Assembly (NCBI GenBank): GCA_964497095.1
Contig: CAZCCL010000149.1
Span: forward strand, 1-5,935
DNA length: 5,935 nucleotides
Direction of reading: 5' to 3'
From: CAVPLM01 sp964497095
GTDB taxonomy: Bacteria > Actinomycetota > Thermoleophilia > RBG-16-64-13
Position 1 is the stretch's first letter. Each line of letters starts with the position of its first letter. Shown here piece by piece: positions 1-5,910 of the stretch. The notes below the pieces were generated by a model. That model saw nothing but the letters and a program-made list of their open reading frames with translations. It was not told the origin of the DNA and did not search any database. Made by a program: the position numbers and the translations under genes.

Positions 1-211
1 GTCGCCCCGTTCCGCATAAGAGGCGAGATCCACTAGTGTCCCAAACCACTTGATCCTCCGCCGAGCAGGTAAGGGTAGGAGTGAAAAGACTTGCTGGACC
101 ACAGTTGACAACGGCTGGCCTCTCATGGAAACAGCTCGTGCTGGTTATTCCTGTGAGCGAAAACGGAGGAGCTCTGTCTGACGCGTATCCGCCGCCTCCT
201 CGCTTTATGTC

Positions 212-217
212 TATAAT
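212..217 (+). promoter_or_regulatory. Candidate -10 box (TATAAT) for the HxlR-type regulator gene
   Basis: A perfect TATAAT stands out in a GC-rich region, 107 bp upstream of the chosen GTG start. A TG at 208-209 lies one base too far upstream for a canonical extended -10. No good -35 hexamer is seen 16-18 bp upstream. The predicted transcription start, near 224, would fall inside the inverted repeat at 218-234. The promoter role is inferred from sequence only. Confidence 0.35.
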
Positions 218-234
218 TCCCTTTCGGAAAGGGA
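218..234. promoter_or_regulatory. 8-bp inverted repeat just downstream of TATAAT, possible autoregulatory operator
   Basis: The arms TCCCTTTC (218-225) and GAAAGGGA (227-234) are perfectly complementary around one central base. The palindrome abuts the -10 box and would cover the transcription start. HxlR-family dimers bind dyad-symmetric sites and often repress their own promoter, so this is a natural operator candidate. As RNA it could also fold into a hairpin with a three-base loop, but no T run follows, so it is unlikely to be an intrinsic terminator. The symmetry is seen directly; the operator role is inferred. Confidence 0.4.
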
Positions 235-311
235 CTACTGCGCTCGCTTGCTGCATCCCGCAGATAGCAGGAAGTGCAGTCCCCCCAAGGACGCTCGGCT
301 GCCTCGCACAC

Positions 312-317
312 AGGAGG
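312..317 (+). promoter_or_regulatory. Shine-Dalgarno AGGAGG that fixes the HxlR start
   Basis: A perfect AGGAGG lies six bases before GTG 324. The GTG at 81 in the same frame has only a weaker AGGGTAGGA ahead of it and would add 81 residues unlike any HxlR protein. The site therefore argues for the shorter, family-sized product. Confidence 0.8.
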
Positions 318-323
318 TTAGAG

Positions 324-698
324 GTGGCGCCATCGACAGCTGGAGGTCAAGAAGCCTGCCCTGCCCTTAGGACGGCAGAACTCATCCAGGGCAAGTGGAC
401 GCTTCTGCTCCTTCGCGATCTTGCTAGGGGCATAAACCGGTTTAGCACCTTGCAGCGCTCCCTTGCCGGCATCAGCCCGAAGACGCTGGCCGAGAGGCTC
501 AGGAGTCTGCAGGAGGCGGGTATCCTCACCCGCACCAGCTACCCGGAGGTTCCCCCTCGGGTGGAGTACGCCCTCACCGCCCGGGGCCAGGAACTCCTCC
601 TTCTCATCGAACACATGGGAGAGTATGGGGCCAAGCGGCTGGCGGCTGGTGACGTGGCCCCAGGGTCGATGCCGGGCCATACCCATCGTGGAGGCTAG
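324..698 (+). CDS. HxlR-family winged helix-turn-helix transcriptional regulator
   Basis: A cytoplasmic DNA-binding regulator of 124 residues, the usual length for the family. The start is GTG 324, because AGGAGG at 312-317 sits six bases before it and the recognisable domain begins only a few residues later. Family signatures are clear: Cys12-Pro near the N-terminus, GKWTLLLLRDL at 23-33, RF at 39-40, the helix-turn-helix with GISPKTLAERL at 49-59, and the wing with PPRVEYALT at 77-85. HxlR proteins act as dimers. Several members (HypR, YodB) sense electrophiles or oxidants through an N-terminal cysteine equivalent to Cys12, so thiol-based sensing is possible here but is inferred. The usual adjacent target, often an oxidoreductase gene, is not seen: more than 600 bp of non-coding sequence follows, and the upstream gene is outside the window. 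The family call is firm; the regulon and ligand are unknown. Confidence 0.93.
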   Translation: MAPSTAGGQEACPALRTAELIQGKWTLLLLRDLARGINRFSTLQRSLAGISPKTLAERLRSLQEAGILTRTSYPEVPPRVEYALTARGQELLLLIEHMGEYGAKRLAAGDVAPGSMPGHTHRGG

Positions 699-979
699 CG
701 CTCCCTATAACTCCTCCTGTCCCCGGGCTCTGGGCTTGGGTTGAAGGAGAAGAACCGGGCATTCCTAGTACCCGATCGTGAATGGAGTTCCAGGGATGTC
801 GTCGTCACCCGCCGCAAAGGCCGGCCCAAGGGGGCCGACCAGCACGAATGCGCTCCCGCCCATACCTGCAGGAACCAGAATGGCCGCTCCAGGGCAATTG
901 TGTTGGTGAACTGAGGAGGCAGGTGGACCGTCCATCACCCCACAGGAAAGTGCGCTATGTCGTCTGTCGGATGGGAGAC

Positions 980-1226
980 CCAGGCGACCCCGAAGGCGAG
1001 TGAGAGAAGATCGGCTGACACCACAAGCTGGGCTTGGCCCTAAACCACGCCGTCGGACCGGCCCCGGTACCTGTGTCGATGCCGAGGGGGCACCTGCCCC
1101 CTGCAGCCCTCGCTTGCAGGACCGCTTGCTATTCCGTTGCGCTTGAGACCTTCCGGGGTGAGCAAGATCGAGCAGGGCCTCAAGGGGAAGTTCGTCCGGC
1201 AGGTGGCAAAAGAATCGCAGCCAGGT
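980..1226 (-). pseudogene. Possible remnant of an IS701/IS4-like transposase C-terminus
   Basis: Minus-strand positions 1226-1146 translate to a peptide containing HLPDELPLEALLDLAH. This resembles the 'sNLP..tPLe.Lv.LAh.RW' segment near the C-terminus of IS701/IS4-superfamily DDE transposases. Further along the same strand, in another frame, 1069-980 reads YRGRSDGVV, a stop, then a stretch with LLSLAFGVAW. This recalls the family's 'eGRSW.G.hhH..l..LAfaFL' segment, in the right order and at roughly the right distance. The frame change, the stop, the missing conserved RW/Glu region and the palindrome between the two blocks would all indicate heavy decay. Similarity is judged from memory of the family, the blocks are short, and chance resemblance is possible. 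Confidence 0.25.
1085..1102. repeat. 18-bp near-perfect palindrome, hairpin-forming
   Basis: The arms AGGGGGCA (1085-1092) and TGCCCCCT (1095-1102) are perfectly complementary, separated by CC. The GC-rich stem would be stable in RNA of either strand. No T run follows on either side, so a simple Rho-independent terminator is not supported. It lies 221 bp downstream of the chosen kinase-gene upstream edge limit of any known promoter and inside the stretch with the transposase trace. Function unknown. Confidence 0.6.
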
Positions 1227-1343
1227 GTTGGCCTGTGCTTCCCCCCTGCGAAGCGTGGACACGGTTCCTCGCAAGGAGGTAGAATCCTGGAAGAGCGGGG
1301 ACCTCAGGCGGGCACCGATCCGGAGTGAGGCGATCTAAACCAC

Positions 1344-1349
1344 GGGAGG
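1344..1349 (+). promoter_or_regulatory. Shine-Dalgarno GGGAGG that fixes the kinase start
   Basis: GGGAGG lies five bases before GTG 1355. The in-frame GTG ten codons upstream (1325) has no comparable site, and the extra residues are basic and outside the CheB domain. Translation from 1355 is preferred. Confidence 0.75.
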
Positions 1350-1354
1350 CTAAG

Positions 1355-4300
1355 GTGCCAACGCATTCTCGCACCGAGGTGGAAGGCCTGCCTTTTGCCG
1401 TGGTGGGCGTCGGTGCGTCCGCCGGGGGCCTTGAGGCGTTCACGAGCCTGCTCGAGAATCTCCCCTCCGATACCGGCATGGCCTTTGTGTTCGTCCAGCA
1501 CATGAAGCGGGACGCGAAAAGCATGCTGACCGAAATTCTGGCGCGCTCGACCTCCATACCGGTCGTCGAAGCCAGCGAAGGTCTCGAGGTCCGGCCCGAC
1601 CACGTCTACGTGATGGCGGCCGCCACTGATTTAGGCATCTCGGGGGGCAAGCTGACCCTGGTGCCCCGCCTTGCGGATGCCGCTCGCCATCTGCCCATCG
1701 ACCTCTTCCTTAAAGCCCTTGCCGCCGACCAGGCCGAGAAGGCTATCGGCGTGATCCTTTCCGGGGCTGGGTCCGATGGAGCGGCAGGTCTCACCGCGAT
1801 AAAAGGTGAAGGTGGTGTGACGTTAGTTCAGGATCCTGCCACCGCAAAGCACGATGACATGCCTCGCCACGCGATCGAGTCCGGCGCAGCCGACTTTGTC
1901 CTTGACGCCGCCGGCGTCGCGGCCGAGCTCGCCCGCCTGGGGAGACATCCCTATCTGCGAGAACCCGCCCCGGTTGTTCCCTTGTTGGTGAAGGACCGTG
2001 GGGAAGATCTCCTCCGGCAGATATTTCTTCTCCTCAAGCGCAAGACGGGAACAGACTTCAGTGGATACAAGAAGGCGACCTTTAACCGGCGCCTGGCTCG
2101 GCGCATGCTCCTGCGCAGGATCGAGAATCTAGAGGAGTACGTACGGTACCTGAGAGAGACGTCGGAGGAGGTGGAGGCCCTCTACCAGGATGTGCTCATC
2201 ACGGTCACCGAGTTCTTTCGCGATCCGGAGACCTTCGAGTACCTAAAGACAGATGTCTTTCCGCGAATTCTTGCCCAGAAAGAGCCGGGGGAGCCGCTCC
2301 GCGTGTGGGTAGTCGGTTGCTCAAGCGGCCAGGAGGCCTACAGTCTCGCCATCGTGCTCCTTGAGTTCCTGGGTGAGAATGACACTTACCCGATCCAGAT
2401 CTTCGCTACCGACGTCAACGAGAAGGAGGTCGGGAGAGCCCGGGCTGGGCTCTATCCGGTCGCCATCACGCAAGAAGTCTCCTCCGAGCGTCTGCGGAGA
2501 TTCTTCACCGAGACCGTAAACGGCTACGAAGTAAACAGGAGCGTGCGCGAGATGTGCACGTTCGCCACCCATGACCTGACCCGTGATCTCCCGTTCTCGA
2601 GCATCGACCTCATCAGCTGCCGGAACGTCCTCGTCTACTTCGATGCCGTCCTCCAGGAACGCGTGGCGCCGGTGTTCCAGTATGCCCTGCGCCCGGGGGG
2701 CTACCTGGTCCTTGGCCGCGCCGAGACCCTGGGCCGTCAAGCGCACCTGTTCGAGCTTCTCGACAAGAGGCACCATGTCTACGTGAAGGGGCCGGTTGCC
2801 TCCCAGTTGCCGCTCACACTGCTTCTCGGGGGCGGGACGAAGCCAGGCAGCCCAGCAGCCGAAACGCGTTCCGGCCCGGGGCCCGAGAAGCCCTTGGACT
2901 CTCACGACCTGAGCGCAGAAGCCGATCGCCTGCTCGCCCGGGCCTACGCCCCGGTTAGCGTGGTCATCGATGAGAAGTATCAGGTGCTCGACTTTCGCGG
3001 ACCGAGCGCCTCGTATCTGGAGCACCCCACGGGCAAGGCCTCTTTCGACGTGTTCCAGATGGCCAAAGAAGGGCTGCGATACCAGTTACGGCGAGCGGTC
3101 GAAGAGGCGAGAAAGACCATGAAGCCGGTTCGCAAGGCCAGCATCCGCATGCTAGCGGAGGCAGAGCGAACTGTCGAGATAGAGGTCTCGCCCTTCACTT
3201 ACTCTGATGGACGCACCTACTTCGTCATCTCTTTTCGAGAACCCGTCCCCGCACGGGCAAAGCGCAAAGCTAGAGGGACGGGACCGACCGCAGAGCCCCA
3301 AGGCGTGGCCGCGGATGAGGCAGCTCTTCTGCGAAAGGAGCTCGAAGCCTCCCGGGAGCATCTTCAGTCGATCATCTCCGAGAAGGACGTGGGCACTGAG
3401 GAGCTGCGCGCCGCCAATGAGGAGCTCCAGTCGGCCAATGAGGAGCTCCAGAGCACAAACCAAGAGCTAGAGACGGCGAAAGAAGAACTCCAGTCCATAA
3501 ACGAGGAGCTGACCATCGTAAACGAGGAGCTCGAGACTCGCAACACCGAGATCGGCCGCGCCCACGAGGATCTCTCCAACCTACTGGCGAGCGTGAACAT
3601 CCCCATAGTCATGTTGGATGATGACTTACGCATCCGGCGCTTCACGCCCGGGACGGAAGCCGTGATCCGCGTGATCTCCTCTGACGTGGGGCGCCCGATT
3701 ACCGACCTCGATCTCAAAGTTATCTTCCCGGATCTGGGGCAGTTCCTACGCAGGGCGATCGATTCCATCAGTGCTTCTGCACGGGAGGTGCAGGACGAGG
3801 AAGGGCGCTGGTATTCGGTGAGGGTCCGTCCCTCCACGACAGCGGCGGGTCGAGTGGAAGGGGCCATCCTTAGTTTCGTCGACGTGGATGAACTGAAGCG
3901 AAGCTTGGAGGCCACAAGTGAAGCGAAAACGGAGCTTCTCCAATCGCAGAAGATGGAAGCGGTCGGACAACTGGCGGGAGGTGTCGCTCATGACTTCAAC
4001 AATATTCTTACCTCCATCATAGGCTACAGCGATTTGATACTGGGCTCCGAGGCATGCGCCGAGGCCTCTTTGTGCGCTGACGTGGAGGAGATCAAGGCGG
4101 CCGCTGAACGGGCCGGTACGCTTACCCGCCAGATCCTTGCCTTTTCCCGCCGCCAGGCGCTTCAGCCGGAAGTGCTCTCGCTTAGTGATGTGATTAAGAG
4201 CATGGAGCACCTGCTCGGTCGCACCCTGGGAGAGGACATCGAGCTCATCACCCTCTGTGGCTCCGAAGTGGGTCTCGTGGAAGTGGATACACACCAATTC

Positions 4301-5092
4301 GGACAGGTGCTCGTCAATCTGGCCCTTAACGCCAGGGACGCCATGCCCAGCGGGGGCAAGCTCACCCTAGAGACGATCAACGTCGAGCTAGACCGGAAGG
4401 ATTGCCAAAGGCTCCCGGGGACCACGCCCGGCGCCTATGTCATGCTAGCCGTCTCCGACAGCGGAGTGGGCATGGATGAAGAGACGAAGTCTCATGTCTT
4501 CGAGCCGTTCTTCACGACGAAAGAACCCGGTAAAGGGACCGGTCTGGGCTTGGCCACCGTCTACGGGGTTGTCAAGCAGAGCGGGGGGAGCATCTACGTC
4601 CATAGCGAACCCGGCCAAGGCACCACTTTCAAGGTCTATCTGCCCCGAGTGGATAGACCGGGGAAGAAGCCTGCCAAAGAAGTGAACTCGTCCGACTCGG
4701 TAGCGGGGAGCGAGACCATCCTCGTGGTGGAAGACGAGGCTGCGCTCCGGGAACTGGTCAGGCGGGTCCTTGAACGTCTCGGCTATACGGTGCTCACAGT
4801 CGGAAGTGGTGATGAGGCCCTGACTCTCCTGGAAAAGGCCGACTCTCGGGTCGATCTCTTGCTCACCGACGTGGTCTTGCCAGGGAGCCTGCAAGGCAAT
4901 GAACTTGCCCGCGCGGCAGGCGCGCTTTGGCCGCGCTTGCCGGTGCTCTACATGTCTGGCTACGCCCGGGACACCATCGTGCACTCCGGCCGTCTAGACG
5001 AGGGGATCAATTACCTTGCGAAGCCGTTCACGCCTGACGAGCTGGCTTGGCGGGTGCGGAAGATTCTGGATTCCCAGGCTCCCTCCGGCTAG
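1355..5092 (+). CDS. CheB-CheR fusion hybrid histidine kinase (methylesterase, methyltransferase, PAS, HisKA, HATPase, receiver)
   Basis: A 1245-residue multidomain signalling protein with no signal peptide or membrane segment, so probably cytoplasmic. Order of domains: CheB methylesterase (about 13-195), with the triad readable as Ser22 in GASAGG, His49 in VQHM and Asp141 in GAGSDG; CheR methyltransferase (about 217-478), with TEFFR ending at Arg289, the AdoMet loop GCSSGQEAYS at 321-330 and SCRNV at 422-426; a degenerate PAS-like region (about 520-630); a coiled coil of seven exact heptads (682-730); PAS (about 735-848); HisKA with phospho-acceptor His879 in AHDFNN; HATPase with N box Asn992, G1 DSGVGM at 1035-1040, F box near 1050 and G2 GTGLGLA at 1061-1067; and a C-terminal receiver with acidic Glu1126/Asp1127, phospho-acceptor Asp1172 and Lys1223. 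All catalytic modules look intact. The CheB part lacks the N-terminal receiver of classical CheB, and the CheR loop has Gln for the first Glu of the usual GEE. No chemoreceptor or che gene is nearby, so the signal and output are unknown. The PAS and kinase modules point to a phosphorelay, with the methyl-chemistry domains possibly modulating it. Confidence 0.95.
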   Translation: MPTHSRTEVEGLPFAVVGVGASAGGLEAFTSLLENLPSDTGMAFVFVQHMKRDAKSMLTEILARSTSIPVVEASEGLEVRPDHVYVMAAATDLGISGGKLTLVPRLADAARHLPIDLFLKALAADQAEKAIGVILSGAGSDGAAGLTAIKGEGGVTLVQDPATAKHDDMPRHAIESGAADFVLDAAGVAAELARLGRHPYLREPAPVVPLLVKDRGEDLLRQIFLLLKRKTGTDFSGYKKATFNRRLARRMLLRRIENLEEYVRYLRETSEEVEALYQDVLITVTEFFRDPETFEYLKTDVFPRILAQKEPGEPLRVWVVGCSSGQEAYSLAIVLLEFLGENDTYPIQIFATDVNEKEVGRARAGLYPVAITQEVSSERLRRFFTETVNGYEVNRSVREMCTFATHDLTRDLPFSSIDLISCRNVLVYFDAVLQERVAPVFQYALRPGGYLVLGRAETLGRQAHLFELLDKRHHVYVKGPVASQLPLTLLLGGGTKPGSPAAETRSGPGPEKPLDSHDLSAEADRLLARAYAPVSVVIDEKYQVLDFRGPSASYLEHPTGKASFDVFQMAKEGLRYQLRRAVEEARKTMKPVRKASIRMLAEAERTVEIEVSPFTYSDGRTYFVISFREPVPARAKRKARGTGPTAEPQGVAADEAALLRKELEASREHLQSIISEKDVGTEELRAANEELQSANEELQSTNQELETAKEELQSINEELTIVNEELETRNTEIGRAHEDLSNLLASVNIPIVMLDDDLRIRRFTPGTEAVIRVISSDVGRPITDLDLKVIFPDLGQFLRRAIDSISASAREVQDEEGRWYSVRVRPSTTAAGRVEGAILSFVDVDELKRSLEATSEAKTELLQSQKMEAVGQLAGGVAHDFNNILTSIIGYSDLILGSEACAEASLCADVEEIKAAAERAGTLTRQILAFSRRQALQPEVLSLSDVIKSMEHLLGRTLGEDIELITLCGSEVGLVEVDTHQFGQVLVNLALNARDAMPSGGKLTLETINVELDRKDCQRLPGTTPGAYVMLAVSDSGVGMDEETKSHVFEPFFTTKEPGKGTGLGLATVYGVVKQSGGSIYVHSEPGQGTTFKVYLPRVDRPGKKPAKEVNSSDSVAGSETILVVEDEAALRELVRRVLERLGYTVLTVGSGDEALTLLEKADSRVDLLLTDVVLPGSLQGNELARAAGALWPRLPVLYMSGYARDTIVHSGRLDEGINYLAKPFTPDELAWRVRKILDSQAPSG
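3398..3544 (+). repeat. Seven in-register heptad repeats encoding the coiled-coil linker
   Basis: Seven consecutive 21-base units encode heptads of the form (E/Q)EL-x-x-x-(N/K): EELRAAN, EELQSAN, EELQSTN, QELETAK, EELQSIN, EELTIVN, EELETRN. No insertion interrupts the register. A Glu-Glu-Leu linker of this kind is typical of CheB-CheR fusion proteins, where it joins the methyltransferase half to PAS domains and probably forms a parallel dimeric coiled coil that passes signals to the kinase. At DNA level the units are similar but not identical (GAGGAGCTCCAG recurs), so the repeat is kept by protein selection more than by recent duplication. Confidence 0.9.
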
Positions 5093-5102
5093 CGGTCGAC
5101 CG
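5093..5102. repeat. 10-bp perfect palindrome directly after the kinase stop codon
   Basis: CGGTCGACCG begins at the first base after the TAG. It is self-complementary over all ten bases. It could mark the junction with the IS110-related sequence or be chance in GC-rich DNA. No function can be assigned. Confidence 0.4.
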
Positions 5103-5109
5103 GCCGTCT

Positions 5110-5136
5110 GGTCTGTGGCTGCAGTGTGGACAGACC
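5110..5136 (+). terminator. Weak terminator-like hairpin after the kinase gene (or part of the IS110 left-end RNA)
   Basis: GGTCTGT (5110-5116) pairs perfectly with ACAGACC (5130-5136) across a 13-base loop, and TTCCTTCC follows. The pyrimidine tail is not a true T run, and the loop is long, so termination would be inefficient. It is 18 bp after the kinase stop. The hairpin could equally belong to the structured left end of the IS110 element. Confidence 0.25.
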
Positions 5137-5163
5137 TTCCTTCCAGCCTCGCACGACAGGAGG

Positions 5164-5188
5164 CATCCCATCCCTATCCGATGGGATG
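5164..5188. repeat. Perfect 9-bp stem-loop upstream of the IS110 transposase
   Basis: CATCCCATC (5164-5172) and GATGGGATG (5180-5188) are exact reverse complements around the loop CCTATCC. It is the strongest hairpin in the 5093-5294 spacer. No T run follows. In an IS110 left end it would be a candidate 5' stem-loop of a bridge RNA. Confidence 0.8.
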
Positions 5189-5294
5189 AGAACACCGCCT
5201 GCTGCAGGTGGAGTTGACCCCTTTCGATGGGGAGAGAAAGGCAACCTCTCGACAGGTAGCGTTAGAGAAACAACTACCGAAGCGGGAGGCGACA

Positions 5295-5865
5295 GTGATC
5301 ACATCGAGTTGTGCACGAGAGCAGATGACGGTCGGTCTGGACGTCAGTGATCGGAGTATCCACGCATGTTTCCTAGATCACGATGGACAGGTGGTTGAGG
5401 AGAGCCGGCTGGCAGCTACGACCGGCGCGCTCCGAAGACGGTTTTCGGGCGGGGAGCTCCTTCGGGTTGTCCTCGAGGCGGGGGTGCATTCCCCGTGGAT
5501 GAACCGTCTTCTCGCAGAATTGGGTCATGAGGTATACGTGGCCAACCCCCCGCAAACTGAGAGCCATCTACGAGAGCGAGAGCAAGAGCGACCGAGTGGA
5601 CGCCCCAGTACCTCGCTCGCATCGGACGCCTTGATCCAGCCCTGCTTTATCCTCTACGCCATCGTTCAGCTGACACTCAGGCCGATCTCGCGGTATTGCG
5701 CAGCCGCGCGGCGCCAGTGAGGGTACGCACCAATCTGGTCAACCATCTCCGGGGAGTGGCGAAATCGACCGGGGGCCGCATCCCTCGCTGCGAGACGCGG
5801 CGCTTGGCCCGAATGGCTGAGGGTTGTCTCCCCGCCGAAGTCGTCGCCTCCCTGGGCGAATCAGG
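5295..5865 (+). pseudogene. IS110-family DEDD transposase, frameshifted twice and truncated
   Basis: The N-terminal RuvC-like domain of an IS110-family recombinase. The chosen start is GTG 5295, five bases after GGGAGG (5284-5289); ATG 5325 is the alternative. Frame one carries VGLDVSD with catalytic Asp16 and VLEAG with Glu61. A six-C run (5546-5551) then shifts the frame by +1, and the next frame gives RKLRAIYES and SDRVDA with the paired acidic residues (codons 5590-5592 and 5599-5601). A four-C run (5603-5606) shifts it again, after which the family sequence continues through YLARIGRLDPALLYP, LVNHLRGVAKSTGGR and ETRRLA to about 5861. There similarity stops, well before the C-terminal domain with the catalytic serine. 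All four DEDD residues survive, split over two frames. The copy is dead as read. Both shifts lie in C runs, so sequencing error is possible for them, but not for the truncation. Confidence 0.9.
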
Positions 5866-5881
5866 CTGCATGACCTCAGGC

Positions 5882-5910
5882 ATTATGCCGACTCCCGGAT
5901 TATGCCGACT
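5882..5910. repeat. 12-bp direct repeat at the point where IS110 similarity ends
   Basis: ATTATGCCGACT occurs at 5882-5893 and again at 5899-5910, a period of 17 bp. It begins about 20 bp after the last IS110-like codon. Closely spaced short direct repeats are typical of transposase-binding sites at the ends of some elements, such as IS21-family or Tn7-like ends, so this may be the edge of a second element inserted into the IS110 gene. The window ends 25 bp later, so the element cannot be identified. Confidence 0.55.

Larger units (their letters stand above)
1..323. other. Leader region without a recognisable gene, upstream of the HxlR regulator
   Basis: No protein family is recognisable here on either strand. 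A plus-strand reading frame is open from a GTG at 81 into the regulator gene, but its first 81 codons look like no known domain, are rich in Pro, Gly and Cys, and are followed by a much better ribosome site at 312-317. I treat it as untranslated. The stretch holds a TATAAT box (212-217) and an inverted repeat (218-234), annotated separately. Positions 1-80 may contain the tail of a gene lying outside the window, but I see nothing to support one. Confidence 0.55.
699..1354. other. Long non-coding stretch between the regulator and the sensor kinase
   Basis: About 650 bp with no convincing intact gene. Reading frames exist on both strands but have low-complexity, Arg/Pro/Gly-rich translations without family features. 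It contains a strong palindrome (1085-1102), a weaker 5-bp inverted repeat (CAAGC 1024-1028 with GCTTG 1032-1036), and a faint minus-strand trace of a decayed transposase (about 980-1226). No clear intrinsic terminator follows the regulator gene, and no AT-rich promoter for the kinase is visible. The stretch reads best as a degraded mobile-element scar or non-conserved spacer. Confidence 0.5.
5103..5294 (+). ncRNA. Candidate IS110 non-coding left end, possibly encoding a bridge RNA
   Basis: IS110-group elements carry a non-coding left end before the recombinase gene that is transcribed into a bridge RNA of about 170-180 nt, with a 5' stem-loop and two internal-loop hairpins that bind target and donor DNA. 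Here about 190 bp upstream of the transposase start hold no gene but a series of hairpins: 5110-5136 (7-bp stem), 5164-5188 (9-bp perfect stem), 5218-5232 (CCCC/GGGG), 5232-5250 (GAGAG/CTCTC, overlapping the previous by one base) and 5255-5278 (GGTAG/CTACC plus GTT/AAC). Length, position and fold fit. The exact left end, the promoter and the guide loops cannot be fixed, because the right end and the empty target site are absent. The structure is seen; the bridge RNA identity is inferred. Confidence 0.35.

Noticed and set aside
105..110. Perfect -35 hexamer TTGACA
   Set aside because: The position 17 bp downstream reads GAAACA, with no acceptable -10 box at normal spacing.
81..323. In-frame upstream extension of the HxlR gene from GTG 81
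   Set aside because: The 81 extra residues match no domain, exceed family length, and the AGGAGG before GTG 324 is far stronger than the site before 81.
699..760. Intrinsic terminator after the HxlR gene
   Set aside because: Only poor G/C pairings are seen around 720-740 and no T run follows.
765..1274. 169-residue minus-strand reading frame
   Set aside because: As a whole it has Arg/Gly/Pro-rich, low-complexity composition and no ribosome site or domain; only its first 45 residues show a weak transposase-like trace, annotated separately.
1325..1354. Kinase start at GTG 1325
   Set aside because: No Shine-Dalgarno at proper spacing; GGGAGG lies just before GTG 1355, and the ten added residues are outside the CheB domain.
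2321..3025. 234-residue minus-strand reading frame inside the kinase gene
   Set aside because: It lies wholly antisense to conserved CheR and linker sequence and has no family features of its own.
3398..3544. CRISPR or tandem DNA repeat array
   Set aside because: The 21-base period is explained by coding heptads; the units differ at many positions and there are no spacers.
3364..3915. 183-residue Ser-rich minus-strand reading frame
   Set aside because: The Ser-rich translation is the antisense of the Glu-Leu heptads and is a composition shadow.
5208..5294. Transposase start at the upstream ATG/TTG-type start near 5208
   Set aside because: The added residues are unlike IS110 N-termini and would overlap the hairpin-rich spacer; GTG 5295 has GGGAGG at good spacing.
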